Assembly (NCBI RefSeq): GCF_900302465.1 | Contig: NZ_OMOR01000001.1 | Coordinates: 1,488,001 to 1,552,000, forward strand | Source of the DNA: Ascidiaceihabitans donghaensis | GTDB taxonomy: Bacteria; Pseudomonadota; Alphaproteobacteria; Rhodobacterales; Rhodobacteraceae | Reading direction: 5' to 3' | Length of the DNA stretch: 64,000 bases | Part shown: one piece after another, positions 18,501 through 26,795 of the stretch | Layout: the number at the start of each line of letters is the position of its first letter | How positions within the stretch are numbered: position 1 is the first letter of the stretch | Translations under genes and position numbers: made by a program | Notes under the pieces: model-generated | What the model was told of the DNA's origin: nothing | The model's input: only the letters and a program-made list of their open reading frames with translations | Database searches by the model: none

Positions 18501-19423
18501 TCTGCGCTTTTTTCATCAACCAGCGCTTTTACGGCTGTGGCTGTGTCGATCAGGTTGAAGCCTTTGCGTTTTACAACCTGCAACGCAACGGTGTCTTCGC
18601 CGTTAAAGCGGGCGGTGCCCTCGCGGTCCTCAAACGTCAGGTTGATGTCTGCCAAATCCCCCAAAGTGACAACGCGGTCACCATTGGTCTTTACGGGCAA
18701 GTTGTAAACATCGCGGGGTTCGTCAAAGGACGACGGGATCTTGACGGAAAAGCTGCCCTGTTCGGTGCTGACTTCGCCTGCTGCGATCAACTGGTTGTTG
18801 TTACGAACGACATTGATCAGCTCTGACGCGGTGACGTTGTAGGCTTCCAGACGCAATGGGTCGATGATGACTTCCAGCATCTCTTCGCGGTTGCCTGCGA
18901 TCACAGCTTCCAGAACCGCGTCCATGCCTTCGACATTGTCCTGCAGTTCTTTGGCGACACGGGCCATTGTGCGTTCCGGCACCGGCCCTGACAGGTTTAC
19001 AATGATAATGGGGAATTCGGAAAAGTTGAATTCGCCGACAGTGTATTGTTCTGCCCCTGCGGGAAAGCTGGCCTCGGCCTTGGACATGGCGTCGCGGACA
19101 TCTGCCATGACTTTCGTTTTGTCCCAGCCAAATTCGAATTCAAGGATGACGTTGGCGTAGTTTTCCGCAGCCGTGCCGGTCATTTTTTTCAGACCGTCCA
19201 GATCCCCCAATTCGTTTTCCATGGGCTTGACCAGCAGGGTCTCGCTGTCGGTGGCGGAAATGCCGGGAAAGGGCAGGGACACAAACAGGGTCGGGATTTC
19301 GATGTCCGGCTCGCCCTCTTTGGGCAAGCTGATGTAGGCGACGGTTCCGACCAGAAGCGACAGCAGGATGAACGCAACAACCATTCGGGCGCGCGTTGCG
19401 GCCCAATCGACAAGACCCGTCAT
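15509..19423 (-). CDS. RND efflux permease with enlarged membrane insert
   Basis: A 1304-residue inner-membrane proton antiporter of the AcrB/MexB class that pumps drugs or other hydrophobic compounds. The N-terminus (MTGLVDWAATRARMVVAFIL) and the motifs GEPDIEIPTLFVSLPFPGI, FGLILAVGMLVDGAIVVVEY (helix 4 with its acidic residue) and TGIVALAGIVVNNNIVLIDT (repeat 2) are standard. Usual length is about 1020-1060; the excess lies mainly between helix 6 and helix 7 (about residues 490-640), where three extra hydrophobic stretches occur (for example VVVMIVVALAVILACVAGLF). The gene starts within the ATGA that ends the adaptor gene. Confidence 0.92.
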   Translation of the reverse strand: MTGLVDWAATRARMVVAFILLSLLVGTVAYISLPKEGEPDIEIPTLFVSLPFPGISATDSETLLVKPMENELGDLDGLKKMTGTAAENYANVILEFEFGWDKTKVMADVRDAMSKAEASFPAGAEQYTVGEFNFSEFPIIIVNLSGPVPERTMARVAKELQDNVEGMDAVLEAVIAGNREEMLEVIIDPLRLEAYNVTASELINVVRNNNQLIAAGEVSTEQGSFSVKIPSSFDEPRDVYNLPVKTNGDRVVTLGDLADINLTFEDREGTARFNGEDTVALQVVKRKGFNLIDTATAVKALVDEKSAEWPDGLQAAVTVGTSNDQSRQVDSMVQQLQGSVLTAIALVMIVVLAALGIRAALLVGFAIPTSFLLCFALLAVMGISISNIVMFGLILAVGMLVDGAIVVVEYAEKRQSEGVGPMEAYTDAAKRMFWPVVSSTATTLCAFLPMLFWPGVPGQFMGMLPVTLIFVLSASLIVALIYLPVMGGILGRLERLIIAAMTAIASLPFWAHLALLVAFAGVAGLVSGAAFVPPAEMPDAGPPLFGLLGQIFGAMDGTDIWGSVLPSLVKAFGVVVMIVVALAVILACVAGLFVGILALLTRLGRVGNWIAHRLIGQREGKVKSGYKRSFFGHVMEAIAGNPIMPIVMVGVVFVFVGTTLIYFTNNNNGVEFFVESEPEQAIVYVRARGNMSLEEKDALVKQAEAVILQHPGIETAFAFAGQGGLNANTGGAQAPKDTVGQIQLETIPWEKRPDAREAWFTLPFTDYVVTREVKDVAFDGDTVLAELTTQLSQIPGIKVDVLNLAQGPASGKPIHLRVRGNNWDDLLASTLLAREKFDATPGLILVEDTLPLPGIDWQIDVDVEKAGRYGADVATVGAMVQLVTRGILLDTMRVDTSDEEIEIRVRLPESDRVLSTLDTLKVRTTDGLVPLANFITRIPVKKLAEVNRVNQARYFDVKADVSPGLRKLVDTVDVDGQEVERTLATVTPSEAGLIKDAEGTTYDTIDVAPDAVAMNLPRLLDAGTIKMVPVNANERIAELTKWLDTKPFSDGLEHEWTGDQEDQAESGAFLSRAFMGALGLMFIILLAQFNSFYNAILVLAAVILSTAGVLIGMIVMNQPFSIIMTGTGIVALAGIVVNNNIVLIDTYQEYERYMPRIEAIIRTAQDRIRPVLLTTITTMAGLAPMMFGLSLNFADGGYTVDSPTALWWKQLATAVVFGLGIATVLTLMVTPSLLAMRVWASTYVLWFASLLAKLSLGRASRSARDWALQRDAKRKGASELLWDFDDPPSPSRAAGLPPVMKAAE

Positions 19424-20715
19424 TGGCTAAGCTCCTCGAAGGTGGGGGCCACGCGAACACCAGCGGTGACGTATTCCTGACCGACCAGAATGACGTCGAT
19501 GGTATCTGGCAATCCGGTCAACCAGACACCGTCCACGGTGTCGCGCAACAAAGACACAGGCATGAATTGCACCACTGCTTCGTCATTCAGCGTGCGCAGG
19601 CCCAAAGTGCCTTCGTTGTTCAGGGTCAACGCAGACCCAGGCAACAGGTGGGCTTTGGCCCCGTCGGCTGCAATCAGGATTTCAGCCGTTTGGCCATCGC
19701 GGATTTTCAGGTCAGGGTTGGGAATTTTGATTTCGACGCGAAAGGTGCGTGTGGTGGGGTCAGCTGATTTGCTCAGGAAAGTGACTTTGCCCTGCACATC
19801 GCCGCCAGCGGCCAAACGGGCGCCTGCCATAGCACCAACATGGATACGGTCCACTTCGGTTTCAGGCACAAAAGCCACCAGTTTGATGGGGTTCAATTGA
19901 ATGACTGTGGCGCACAATGAACCGGGCTGCAAAAGGCTACCCAATTCTGCCGTGTCACTTTCCAGAAGACCCGCAAAAGGCGCTTTGATTTGAAGTCGCG
20001 TGATTTCCTTTTCCGCCGCAGCAATGGAGGCTTGCGCAGATTCGATGCCGGCGTCCGCAGATTCAATGCCAGATTGCGCGGCGCTGAGACCGGAGTTTGC
20101 AGCTTCTACACCTGCGTCTGCAGCTGCAACAGCGGCTTCGGTGCTTTTCACGCGTGTGGTTGAAGCAAATCCATCGGCGCTGAGTTTGACGGCCGCATTC
20201 TGGTTGACGCGGGCTTCATCAAGACGTGCACGAGCTTCGATCAGGCGTGCGCGGGCTTCGGGCACGCGGCTTTCAGCCTCTGCGCGGCGCGATTTGGCTT
20301 CGGTCAAACGGGCGCGAGCTTCGGCAAGCGACGCCTCGCGGGTGCCGGGATCCAGTTCGCACATCAGTTGGCCTGCTTCGATGAATGTGCCTTTTGGCAA
20401 AGGTTCGGACGTGACGGTGGCCGAGGTTTCCGCGCGCACGTCAACTTGGCGGTCTGCGCTGGTTTGGCCGCGCAGGATCACGGCGCTGTCAATTTTCTGG
20501 GCTTGCGAATGACGGGCCACAACCTTGATCAAATTGGCACTGGCTTCGGGCTTGGGCGTGTCTGCGACGGCCGTATCCGGGGCTGCTTCTTCCTGACCGG
20601 GGGGGGGAATCAGCCCTTGATCTTGCAAAAACGTGATGGCTGTTTGTCTGTCGATGATGGCAAAATATAAGATTACACCGACCACAATGGCCATGATTGC
20701 AGGGAAAATACGCAT
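19420..20715 (-). CDS. RND efflux periplasmic adaptor (membrane fusion protein)
   Basis: A 431-residue partner of the RND permease. The ATG at 20715 (MRIFPAIMAIVV) is preferred over one 14 residues upstream because GAGG precedes it and the result is a clean N-terminal membrane anchor. A lipoyl half-motif follows (VDVRAETSATVTSEPLPKGTF), then a long Ala/Arg/Glu-rich coiled-coil hairpin (about residues 130-230), the second half-motif (FAGLLESDTAELGSLLQPGS) and beta-barrel domains. It overlaps the permease by 4 bases. No outer-membrane channel gene is adjacent, so the complex must recruit one from elsewhere. Confidence 0.92.
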   Translation of the reverse strand: MRIFPAIMAIVVGVILYFAIIDRQTAITFLQDQGLIPPPGQEEAAPDTAVADTPKPEASANLIKVVARHSQAQKIDSAVILRGQTSADRQVDVRAETSATVTSEPLPKGTFIEAGQLMCELDPGTREASLAEARARLTEAKSRRAEAESRVPEARARLIEARARLDEARVNQNAAVKLSADGFASTTRVKSTEAAVAAADAGVEAANSGLSAAQSGIESADAGIESAQASIAAAEKEITRLQIKAPFAGLLESDTAELGSLLQPGSLCATVIQLNPIKLVAFVPETEVDRIHVGAMAGARLAAGGDVQGKVTFLSKSADPTTRTFRVEIKIPNPDLKIRDGQTAEILIAADGAKAHLLPGSALTLNNEGTLGLRTLNDEAVVQFMPVSLLRDTVDGVWLTGLPDTIDVILVGQEYVTAGVRVAPTFEELSQ

Positions 20716-21055
20716 GTTATGCCTCGTGTTGGACCGCTTGAGCACCGTAATTGGCATGCCCGTTTTGTGTTTGTTGCGTGTGTACGTCTTGGGACATGTA
20801 GTGACTCAGATACGCTAAACTAACCAGTTCAGATTATTTTTTTTTGAACGGCTGTGCAACGGGGGGCACATGCGGCCAATTCGCCTGTCATAAAGGGGTG
20901 CATTTATGGGGCGATGCACGGGCGAATGCACGAACCTATGCAGGGGCCAATGTTCGCAACAAAGATCAACAGTGCAACTGACACTTGGCTTGGCTTACGT
21001 GGCGCGATAAGAGGGGCAAAAGATCGGGTGGCATCGCGCCGCTTTTGGGGGACAC
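20716..21055. other. Divergent intergenic region with a 12-base tandem motif
   Basis: These 340 bases separate the divergent RND operon and the yfgM-like gene, so both promoters should lie here. I see an AT-rich patch (20829-20849) and three ATGCA cores at 20914, 20926 and 20938, spaced exactly 12 bases apart within GC-rich 12-base units. No gene is evident, and I cannot assign the -35 and -10 boxes with confidence. Confidence 0.4.
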
Positions 21056-21739
21056 ATGAGCGACACTGACAGTTTTATCGAAGAAGTCACAGAAGAGCTG
21101 CGCCGCGACCAGATGGTCAAAACGCTGCGCCGGTATGGCTGGGTTGTGGCCGCTGTTCTCGCTTTGATTATTGGCGGGGTTGCTTGGTCTGAATACCAAA
21201 AAGCGCAGGAACGCGCGGCTGCAGAAGCCATTGGTGACGGGCTTTTGGGGGCATTGGCGGAAGCTGATCCCACGACACGCATTTCGCAGATCGAAGGCAT
21301 TGAGGCTGCCGACCCCACGGCGAAAGCCGTTGTGTCTTTTTTGAAGTCATCCAACCAAGCTGAAGCAGGTGATGTTCAGGCCGCCATCGACACGTTGCAA
21401 ACTGTTGTGAACGACAATGGTGTGGCTTTGATCTACCGGCAGGTCGCACAATACAAAGCCTTGGGCCTAATGGCCGAAACGGCCACAGTCGAAGACCGCC
21501 GTCGCGGTTACGGTGATTTGGCTATTCCGGGTGGGCCACTGCGCCTGTTGGCAGAAGAACAACTGGCCTTGATTGACATTCAGGAAGGCGACGCAGATGC
21601 AGCCATCGCAAAGTTGCAATCCATTGTTGAAGACGCTGAAAGCACAGCGGACTTGCAACAACGCGCCCTACAGGTGATTGTGGCCTTGGGTGGGGAACCA
21701 GATCTAAGCGCGGTGCAAGCGCCGCCGTTGGAAAACTGA
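21056..21739 (+). CDS. YfgM-like TPR protein, translocon ancillary subunit
   Basis: A 227-residue inner-membrane protein. An acidic cytoplasmic N-terminus (MSDTDSFIEEVTEELRRDQ) is followed by one helix (residues about 27-44, YGWVVAAVLALIIGGVAW) and a periplasmic tetratricopeptide-like domain (DPTAKAVVSFLKSSNQAEAG, LIDIQEGDADAAIAKLQ). This is the YfgM/UPF0070 layout; in E. coli YfgM associates with SecYEG and the chaperone PpiD. The following genes are bamB and der, the same order as yfgM-bamB-der in E. coli, which supports the call. Confidence 0.85.
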   Translation: MSDTDSFIEEVTEELRRDQMVKTLRRYGWVVAAVLALIIGGVAWSEYQKAQERAAAEAIGDGLLGALAEADPTTRISQIEGIEAADPTAKAVVSFLKSSNQAEAGDVQAAIDTLQTVVNDNGVALIYRQVAQYKALGLMAETATVEDRRRGYGDLAIPGGPLRLLAEEQLALIDIQEGDADAAIAKLQSIVEDAESTADLQQRALQVIVALGGEPDLSAVQAPPLEN

Positions 21740-21801
21740 TCACTTTACCCAAACGACAAGCCAGTAAGGCACAGCAAGACCGCAAAAGAGCGAGCAGAGC
21801 A

Positions 21802-23175
21802 ATGACGAAAATGTATTCTCCTTCGGCCACGTCTCCGCATTGGATGACACCCAAGAAGGCTTTTTTGCCTTTGACGATTGCTGCAAGTCTGGTCTTGGCT
21901 GCATGTAGCGAACCCGAAATTATCTTGCCGGGCAAACGTGAAAACCTGCGATCCGTTTTGCAAGAACAAGATACAAGCGCGGAAGCCGCAGTTGTCGAAA
22001 ACCAGTCGCGCGCCATTTCGTTGCCCGGACAGACACGCAATACGGCATGGGCGCAAAGCGCCGGTTCGCCGCAGTATCGCACCAATCATCCTGCCCTTGG
22101 CACATCTTTGACAAACATCTGGAGCAGCAGCATCGGCGCAGGCGACAGCCGCAAATTCCGAATTACCGCTGATCCGGTGGTCAGCGGCGGATTGATTTAC
22201 ACGCTTGATGCCTCATCCGTTGTGACCGCAACCAACACATCCGGTGCGACTGTTTGGAGCCAAGACATCCGGCCCGCTCGCGATTCCGAAGGCGATGGCA
22301 CAGGTGGCGGTGTGACGGTTCACGATGGCACGCTTTACGTGTCGTTGGGATTTGGCGAATTGGTGGCGATGAACGCGAAATCTGGCGCTGTGAAATGGTC
22401 GCAGCAACTGGACGCCACCGGCTCGGGACGCCCGACTGTGGCTGGCAATCTGGTGTATCTGACATCTGGCGATGACACGGGCTGGGCGATTGAAGCCGAC
22501 ACAGGCCGCATCGCATGGCAAATTGGCGCATCCCAGGCGGTGTCCAACATCTTGGGGGCACCTGCGCCTGTGGTGACGGATGATCTGACGATCTTTGCCT
22601 TTGGGTCCGGTGAAGTGCAAGCGGTGTTCCGGCGCGGTGGCCTGCGCCGTTGGGGCGCATCCGTGCTGGGCGAACGCCCCGGGCGTGCCTTGTCCAAGGT
22701 GGATGATGTCACAGGCACACCGATGATATTTGACGGCGTGCTATATGCAGGCAACCAAGCGGGGCGCATTGTGGCGCTGGACGCCACAAGCGGGCGCAGC
22801 ATCTGGGCGGCACGTGATGGTGCCGTGGGGCCGGTTTGGGCTGCGGGCGACAGTGTTTTTGCGATCACGGACACCAACGAACTGGTGCGCCTTGAAAAAT
22901 CTGACGGTGCCCGTGTCTGGGCCGTTCGCTTGCCGAATTTTGTCAAAGACAAACCCAAACGCCGTTCCGAGGTCTTTGCCCATCACGGACCTGTTCTTGC
23001 AGGCGGGCGCATCATTATCGCGTCGGGTGACGGCCAGCTGCGCAGCTATGACCCGCGCGATGGCAGCCTTGTGGGCAGTGTTGAAATCCCCAGCGGCGCA
23101 ACCACAGCACCTGTTGTGGCAGGCAACACCCTTTACGTTGTGGGGCGCAACGGTCAACTGCATGCTTTCCGTTAA
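21802..23175 (+). CDS. bamB: Outer membrane assembly lipoprotein BamB-like
   Basis: A 457-residue lipoprotein with lipobox VLAAC near residue 34 (SLVLAACSEPE). The body consists of PQQ-like beta-propeller blades with recurrent tryptophan-docking repeats such as GLIYTLDASSVVTATNTSG, GELVAMNAKSGAVKWSQQL, GRIVALDATSGRSIWAAR and GQLRSYDPRDGSLVG. BamB is the propeller scaffold of the BAM complex that inserts beta-barrels into the outer membrane. The start at 21802 gives a long n-region; an ATG at 21844 would also keep the lipobox. The gene stands between the yfgM-like gene and der, as in enterobacteria. Confidence 0.88.
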   Translation: MTKMYSPSATSPHWMTPKKAFLPLTIAASLVLAACSEPEIILPGKRENLRSVLQEQDTSAEAAVVENQSRAISLPGQTRNTAWAQSAGSPQYRTNHPALGTSLTNIWSSSIGAGDSRKFRITADPVVSGGLIYTLDASSVVTATNTSGATVWSQDIRPARDSEGDGTGGGVTVHDGTLYVSLGFGELVAMNAKSGAVKWSQQLDATGSGRPTVAGNLVYLTSGDDTGWAIEADTGRIAWQIGASQAVSNILGAPAPVVTDDLTIFAFGSGEVQAVFRRGGLRRWGASVLGERPGRALSKVDDVTGTPMIFDGVLYAGNQAGRIVALDATSGRSIWAARDGAVGPVWAAGDSVFAITDTNELVRLEKSDGARVWAVRLPNFVKDKPKRRSEVFAHHGPVLAGGRIIIASGDGQLRSYDPRDGSLVGSVEIPSGATTAPVVAGNTLYVVGRNGQLHAFR

Positions 23176-23247
23176 GCGCGATCTAGTCTAAAGGCTGCGG
23201 TCTGGGCCTGAAATCTGTCAGGCCACTGTTGTAATCGGAGCGGACAC

Positions 23248-24711
23248 ATGTCCTTCACCCTCGCTATTGTCGGGCGCCCAAACGTGGGCAAATCGACGCT
23301 TTTCAACCGTCTCGTTGGCAAACGGCTTGCTTTGGTTGACGACCAACCCGGCGTCACACGCGATTTGCGTGAAGGGGCTGCACGGTTGGCGGACCTGAAA
23401 TTCACCGTGATCGACACGGCGGGTCTTGAAGAGGCCACGGACGAATCCCTGCAAGGCCGGATGCGCAAGCTGACCGAAAAGGCCGTGGATATGGCGGACA
23501 TCTGCTTGTTCATGATTGACGCGCGGGCAGGGGTCACGCCAACGGATCAGGTGTTTGCGGAAATCCTGCGCAAGCGCGCCGACCATGTGATTTTGGCCGC
23601 CAACAAAGGCGAAGGGGCTGCGGCGGACGCGGGCGTCATCGAAGCCTATTCGCTTGGCTTGGGCGAACCGATCCGGTTGTCTGCGGAACATGGTGAGGGT
23701 CTCAACGACCTTTATTCCCAATTGCAACCTTTGGCGGATGCATTTGAGGAGCGGGCGGACGCGGCCAGTGACACGCCTGAGACCGATGTCACAGTGGATG
23801 AAGACGAAGACGATCCCGATTACGTGCCTATGCCCACCAACGCAAAGCCCTTGCAGGTGGCGGTTGTCGGGCGTCCCAACGCGGGCAAGTCCACACTGAT
23901 CAACCAGATTTTAGGTGAAGAACGCCTGCTGACGGGCCCCGAGGCCGGCATCACCCGTGACGCCATTTCCCTGCGTATGGAATGGAACGGCACGCCGATG
24001 CGGATATTCGACACCGCCGGCATGCGCAAAAAGGCCAAGGTGCAGGAAAAGCTGGAAAAGCTGAGTGTTGGTGACGGGTTGCGCGCCGTGAAGTTTGCCG
24101 AAGTTGTTGTGGTGCTTCTGGATGCGGCCATTCCGTTCGAACAACAGGATTTGCGTATTGCGGATCTGGCAGAGCGCGAAGGGCGCGCTGTGATCGTAGC
24201 GGTGAACAAATGGGACATCGAAGACGAAAAACAAAGCAAGCTAAAAGACCTGAAGGAAAGTTTTGAACGCTTGCTGCCCCAGTTACGTGGTGCGCCTTTG
24301 ATTACGGTCTCTGCCAAAACGGGCCGTGGGTTGGACAGGCTGCATGATGCGATTATGCGGGCTTATGACGTGTGGAACCGCCGTGTCACGACTGCGCAAT
24401 TGAACCGTTGGTTGACGGGCATGGTCGAAGCGCACCCGCCCCCCGCGCCCCAAGGCAAACGGATCAAACTGCGCTACATGACACAGGCCAAGACACGCCC
24501 TCCGGGGTTTGTGGTGATGTGTTCACATCCCGACAAAGTTCCCGAAAGCTATAGCCGCTATCTGGTGAATGGGTTGCGTTTGGATTTTGATATGCCAGGC
24601 ACCCCTATTCGTCTGTATATGCGGGGCCAAAACGATGCCAACCCGTATAAGGGCCGTAAAAAGGCGCCGCCGTCCAAGCTGCGCAAACATACGGACGGGC
24701 GTCGCAAATAA
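23248..24711 (+). CDS. der: Ribosome biogenesis GTPase Der (EngA)
   Basis: A 487-residue double GTPase needed for maturation of the 50S subunit. The first G domain has [14 protein letters not shown] at its start and the [13 protein letters not shown] switch region; an acidic linker follows ([12 protein letters not shown], near residue 195). The second G domain has [26 protein letters not shown] and NKWD. A KH-like C-terminal domain with [15 protein letters not shown] follows. The first domain has NKGEG where NKxD is usual, a deviation in the guanine-specificity motif. Length and order are otherwise normal. Confidence 0.96.
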   Translation: MSFTLAIVGRPNVGKSTLFNRLVGKRLALVDDQPGVTRDLREGAARLADLKFTVIDTAGLEEATDESLQGRMRKLTEKAVDMADICLFMIDARAGVTPTDQVFAEILRKRADHVILAANKGEGAAADAGVIEAYSLGLGEPIRLSAEHGEGLNDLYSQLQPLADAFEERADAASDTPETDVTVDEDEDDPDYVPMPTNAKPLQVAVVGRPNAGKSTLINQILGEERLLTGPEAGITRDAISLRMEWNGTPMRIFDTAGMRKKAKVQEKLEKLSVGDGLRAVKFAEVVVVLLDAAIPFEQQDLRIADLAEREGRAVIVAVNKWDIEDEKQSKLKDLKESFERLLPQLRGAPLITVSAKTGRGLDRLHDAIMRAYDVWNRRVTTAQLNRWLTGMVEAHPPPAPQGKRIKLRYMTQAKTRPPGFVVMCSHPDKVPESYSRYLVNGLRLDFDMPGTPIRLYMRGQNDANPYKGRKKAPPSKLRKHTDGRRK

Positions 24712-24724
24712 GATGTAAATGTGG

Positions 24725-24746
24725 GGTGCACCAAGGTGCACCTTAC
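24725..24746. repeat. Palindromic GTAAGGTGC-type intergenic repeat
   Basis: GGTGCACC-AA-GGTGCACC followed by TTAC lies between the convergent der and TspO-like genes. Each arm is itself a palindrome. It belongs to the same family as the copies at 14821, 52367, 52455 and 57266. Confidence 0.6.
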
Positions 24747-24755
24747 CGCCCTGTC

Positions 24756-25460
24756 TTAACTGGCGCGGCAGGCGCGAACGATCGGCAGGATCAAAGCCGC
24801 AGCCCCCAGCAGTGCCAAAACAGCTACGCTGTCAAACGTGAAATCGTTTTGAACCGCGACAGCAACCAAGCCCCACGCCACAGCGATGCCATATGTCGGT
24901 GCCCGCGCCAAACGCCATTGCACCACGAAAGCCAAAACGCTTGCCAATCCGATGCAAACCCATGCCGCGATGCTTTGCGTTGTGAACCCGTACCCTGCCG
25001 CCACCAGGCCCAGTGCCACAAAGCTTGCCGCACTTAACCAACCCGCATATAGCCCCACTGGCCAACTGGCCCAAAAGGCCTGATCGCGCGGGCTGCGCCA
25101 CAGCGCGACCAGCGCCGACACCAACATCACCCAGATCAGCACCGTGGCCCAAATGGGGCTTCTGATCGCCACAGGCAACCATGCAGCCCCGACGCCCATG
25201 GACACCGCCAAGGCAGGACGCATAGCGCCCCAAGCGGGATCGTCGTGATAGCGCCAAACACCGTAAGCCGCCCCCGCGAGAAGCCACAGGTAGATCACCC
25301 CCCAAATTGCAAATGCATAGCCTTCGGGTTGCACCGGAGGATCGTTTTGCGGCACCGGGAAGCGGTCGGGATCAAAGCCTCCGAACCCGGGCACCCAAAA
25401 CGGGCTTAACGCAAACGCCAATGTCAAAAGGTATACTAAAATCGCGTTGCGTCTTGGCAT
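24756..25460 (-). CDS. TspO/MBR-related polytopic membrane protein
   Basis: A 234-residue, tryptophan-rich integral membrane protein with about seven hydrophobic segments. The start at MPRRNAILVYLL (ATG 25460, AAAGAG upstream) is preferred to one 12 residues higher. The segment PPVQPEGYAFAIWGVIYLWL near residue 50 resembles the P-x-x-x-F-x-I/P-W-x-x-x-Y signature of tryptophan-rich sensory proteins, and later helices (GLYAGWLSAASFVALG) fit too. It is longer than classical TspO (about 160), as in the wider COG3476-like set. Ligand unknown; TspO proteins bind porphyrins and sterols. Confidence 0.6.
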   Translation of the reverse strand: MPRRNAILVYLLTLAFALSPFWVPGFGGFDPDRFPVPQNDPPVQPEGYAFAIWGVIYLWLLAGAAYGVWRYHDDPAWGAMRPALAVSMGVGAAWLPVAIRSPIWATVLIWVMLVSALVALWRSPRDQAFWASWPVGLYAGWLSAASFVALGLVAAGYGFTTQSIAAWVCIGLASVLAFVVQWRLARAPTYGIAVAWGLVAVAVQNDFTFDSVAVLALLGAAALILPIVRACRAS

Positions 25461-25561
25461 GTGGGCTCTTTCAAAAAAGGTATGGATAACCAGCATTTAC
25501 ATCATCTTGTTCAGTCGTAAACTTAGATCGCTGGCTGGAATTGGCAAGGAACGTGGCGCAC

Positions 25562-26656
25562 ATGAAAAAAATCGCTATTTTCTGTGATGGCACATGGAAT
25601 TCGCCAACCATTGCAGAGCCCACAAGTGTGCGCAAACTGAGCCAAGCGTTAATCAACGATCCCGCGCGGCACCAACAGGTTTTTTATTTTCAGGGGATCG
25701 GGTCGTCAGATCGCTTTGATCGGGGTCTGCGCAGGTGGTTGAAAAAATATGGTGGCGGCGCTTTCGGATGGGGGTTGGACGGAAAGGTCAAAGAAGCCTA
25801 TCAGGCGATTGCCCTGTTCTATCGCCCCGGCGACGAAATCTATTTGTTCGGGTTCTCGCGGGGGGCATACACGGCACGCTCTGTTGCGGGCATGATCCGA
25901 AAGTGCGGCATTGTGCGCGACACGTCGGAAGACGGCATCAACGCGGCCTTTCAATTGTACCGCAAGCGTGGTCCTGAAAATGCGCCGGATGAGCCGCATA
26001 TTTGGGCGGAACGTCGTGCGGTGTCTCCGGATTTTGCGACGTCTGACGATGATCTGAAGCTGCGTCAGGATCAATCGCATTTGGTGCGTATCAACTACGT
26101 TGGTGTGTTGGATACGGTCGGTGCAAGGGGCATTCCACCGTCTGTGTTTGGCCCCGCCGCGACCCTGTGGAACCGGCAATACACCTTTCATGATATGGCT
26201 TTGTCCAGTTTGGTCAAAAGCGCAAGACAGGCTTTGGCTCTGGATGAAAGGCGCCCCTTGTTCAAGCCTGCAACGTGGGACAATCTGGATGATCGTCCGC
26301 AAAAGCCGGGTTTGAATGGTGGCAGGACAGATCCGTTGCGGCCTTACCAACAGAAATGGTTTGCCGGCAATCACCGTATCATCGGGGGCAGCAGTCAGGA
26401 GGCACAAGCGCTATGTGCGTTTCCTTTGGAATGGGTGCTGCAGGGCGCTGGTGGTTTGGCGCTTGATCCTGCGGTGCCTTTTCCGCCCACGACTGCGGAT
26501 GCGCTGATTGATGCGGATGAAATAGACCACAGCTGGGGGGTAATGAAGCGTTGGCGATCCGGTCCTAAGCAGCCATGGGACGTACATGCGTCGGCTTTGG
26601 AGCGTGCGCGTGGGCGCACCGATTATCAACCGGCAAGCTTGCGGCGCTTTTTGTAA
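25562..26656 (+). CDS. DUF2235 (alpha/beta hydrolase-like) protein
   Basis: A 364-residue cytoplasmic protein with the DUF2235 hallmarks: MKKIAIFCDGTWN at the start (ATG 25562), YFQGIGSSDRFDR, and the nucleophile elbow GFSRGAYTARSVAGMI with a GxSxG serine. A later DVGARGIPP-like segment (LDTVGARGIPPSV) and a C-terminal IGGSSQEAQALCAFPLEW complete the fold. The domain is shared with Tle1 phospholipase effectors of type VI secretion, but no VgrG, PAAR or immunity-like neighbour is present. A housekeeping lipase or esterase is an equally good guess. Confidence 0.85.
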   Translation: MKKIAIFCDGTWNSPTIAEPTSVRKLSQALINDPARHQQVFYFQGIGSSDRFDRGLRRWLKKYGGGAFGWGLDGKVKEAYQAIALFYRPGDEIYLFGFSRGAYTARSVAGMIRKCGIVRDTSEDGINAAFQLYRKRGPENAPDEPHIWAERRAVSPDFATSDDDLKLRQDQSHLVRINYVGVLDTVGARGIPPSVFGPAATLWNRQYTFHDMALSSLVKSARQALALDERRPLFKPATWDNLDDRPQKPGLNGGRTDPLRPYQQKWFAGNHRIIGGSSQEAQALCAFPLEWVLQGAGGLALDPAVPFPPTTADALIDADEIDHSWGVMKRWRSGPKQPWDVHASALERARGRTDYQPASLRRFL

Positions 26657-26743
26657 CAAAGCGCTGCGTATATAAGGCAAAAGCGTTTTCGTTTTGGTGC
26701 CGATCTAGGGAACGGGCCTATGGAACGGGCCTAGGGAAAGGGT

Positions 26744-26778
26744 AAGCCCCGCAGCCAGTGTTCGACCATGCGGGGCTT
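26744..26778 (-). terminator. Inverted repeat downstream of serS
   Basis: AAGCCCCGCA (26744-26753) and TGCGGGGCTT (26769-26778) form a 10-base stem with a 15-base loop, 18 bases after the serS stop and between convergent genes. There is no clean T-run on the minus side, so terminator function is likely but not certain. A 12-base direct repeat (GGAACGGGCCTA, 26709 and 26722) lies beside it. Confidence 0.5.
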
Positions 26779-26795
26779 GGGAGTGTCGCGGTTTT

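Noticed and set aside
25562-26656. DUF2235 protein as a type VI secretion effector
   Set aside because: The fold is shared with Tle1, but there is no VgrG, PAAR, adaptor or immunity-like gene nearby, so the effector call is not supported.
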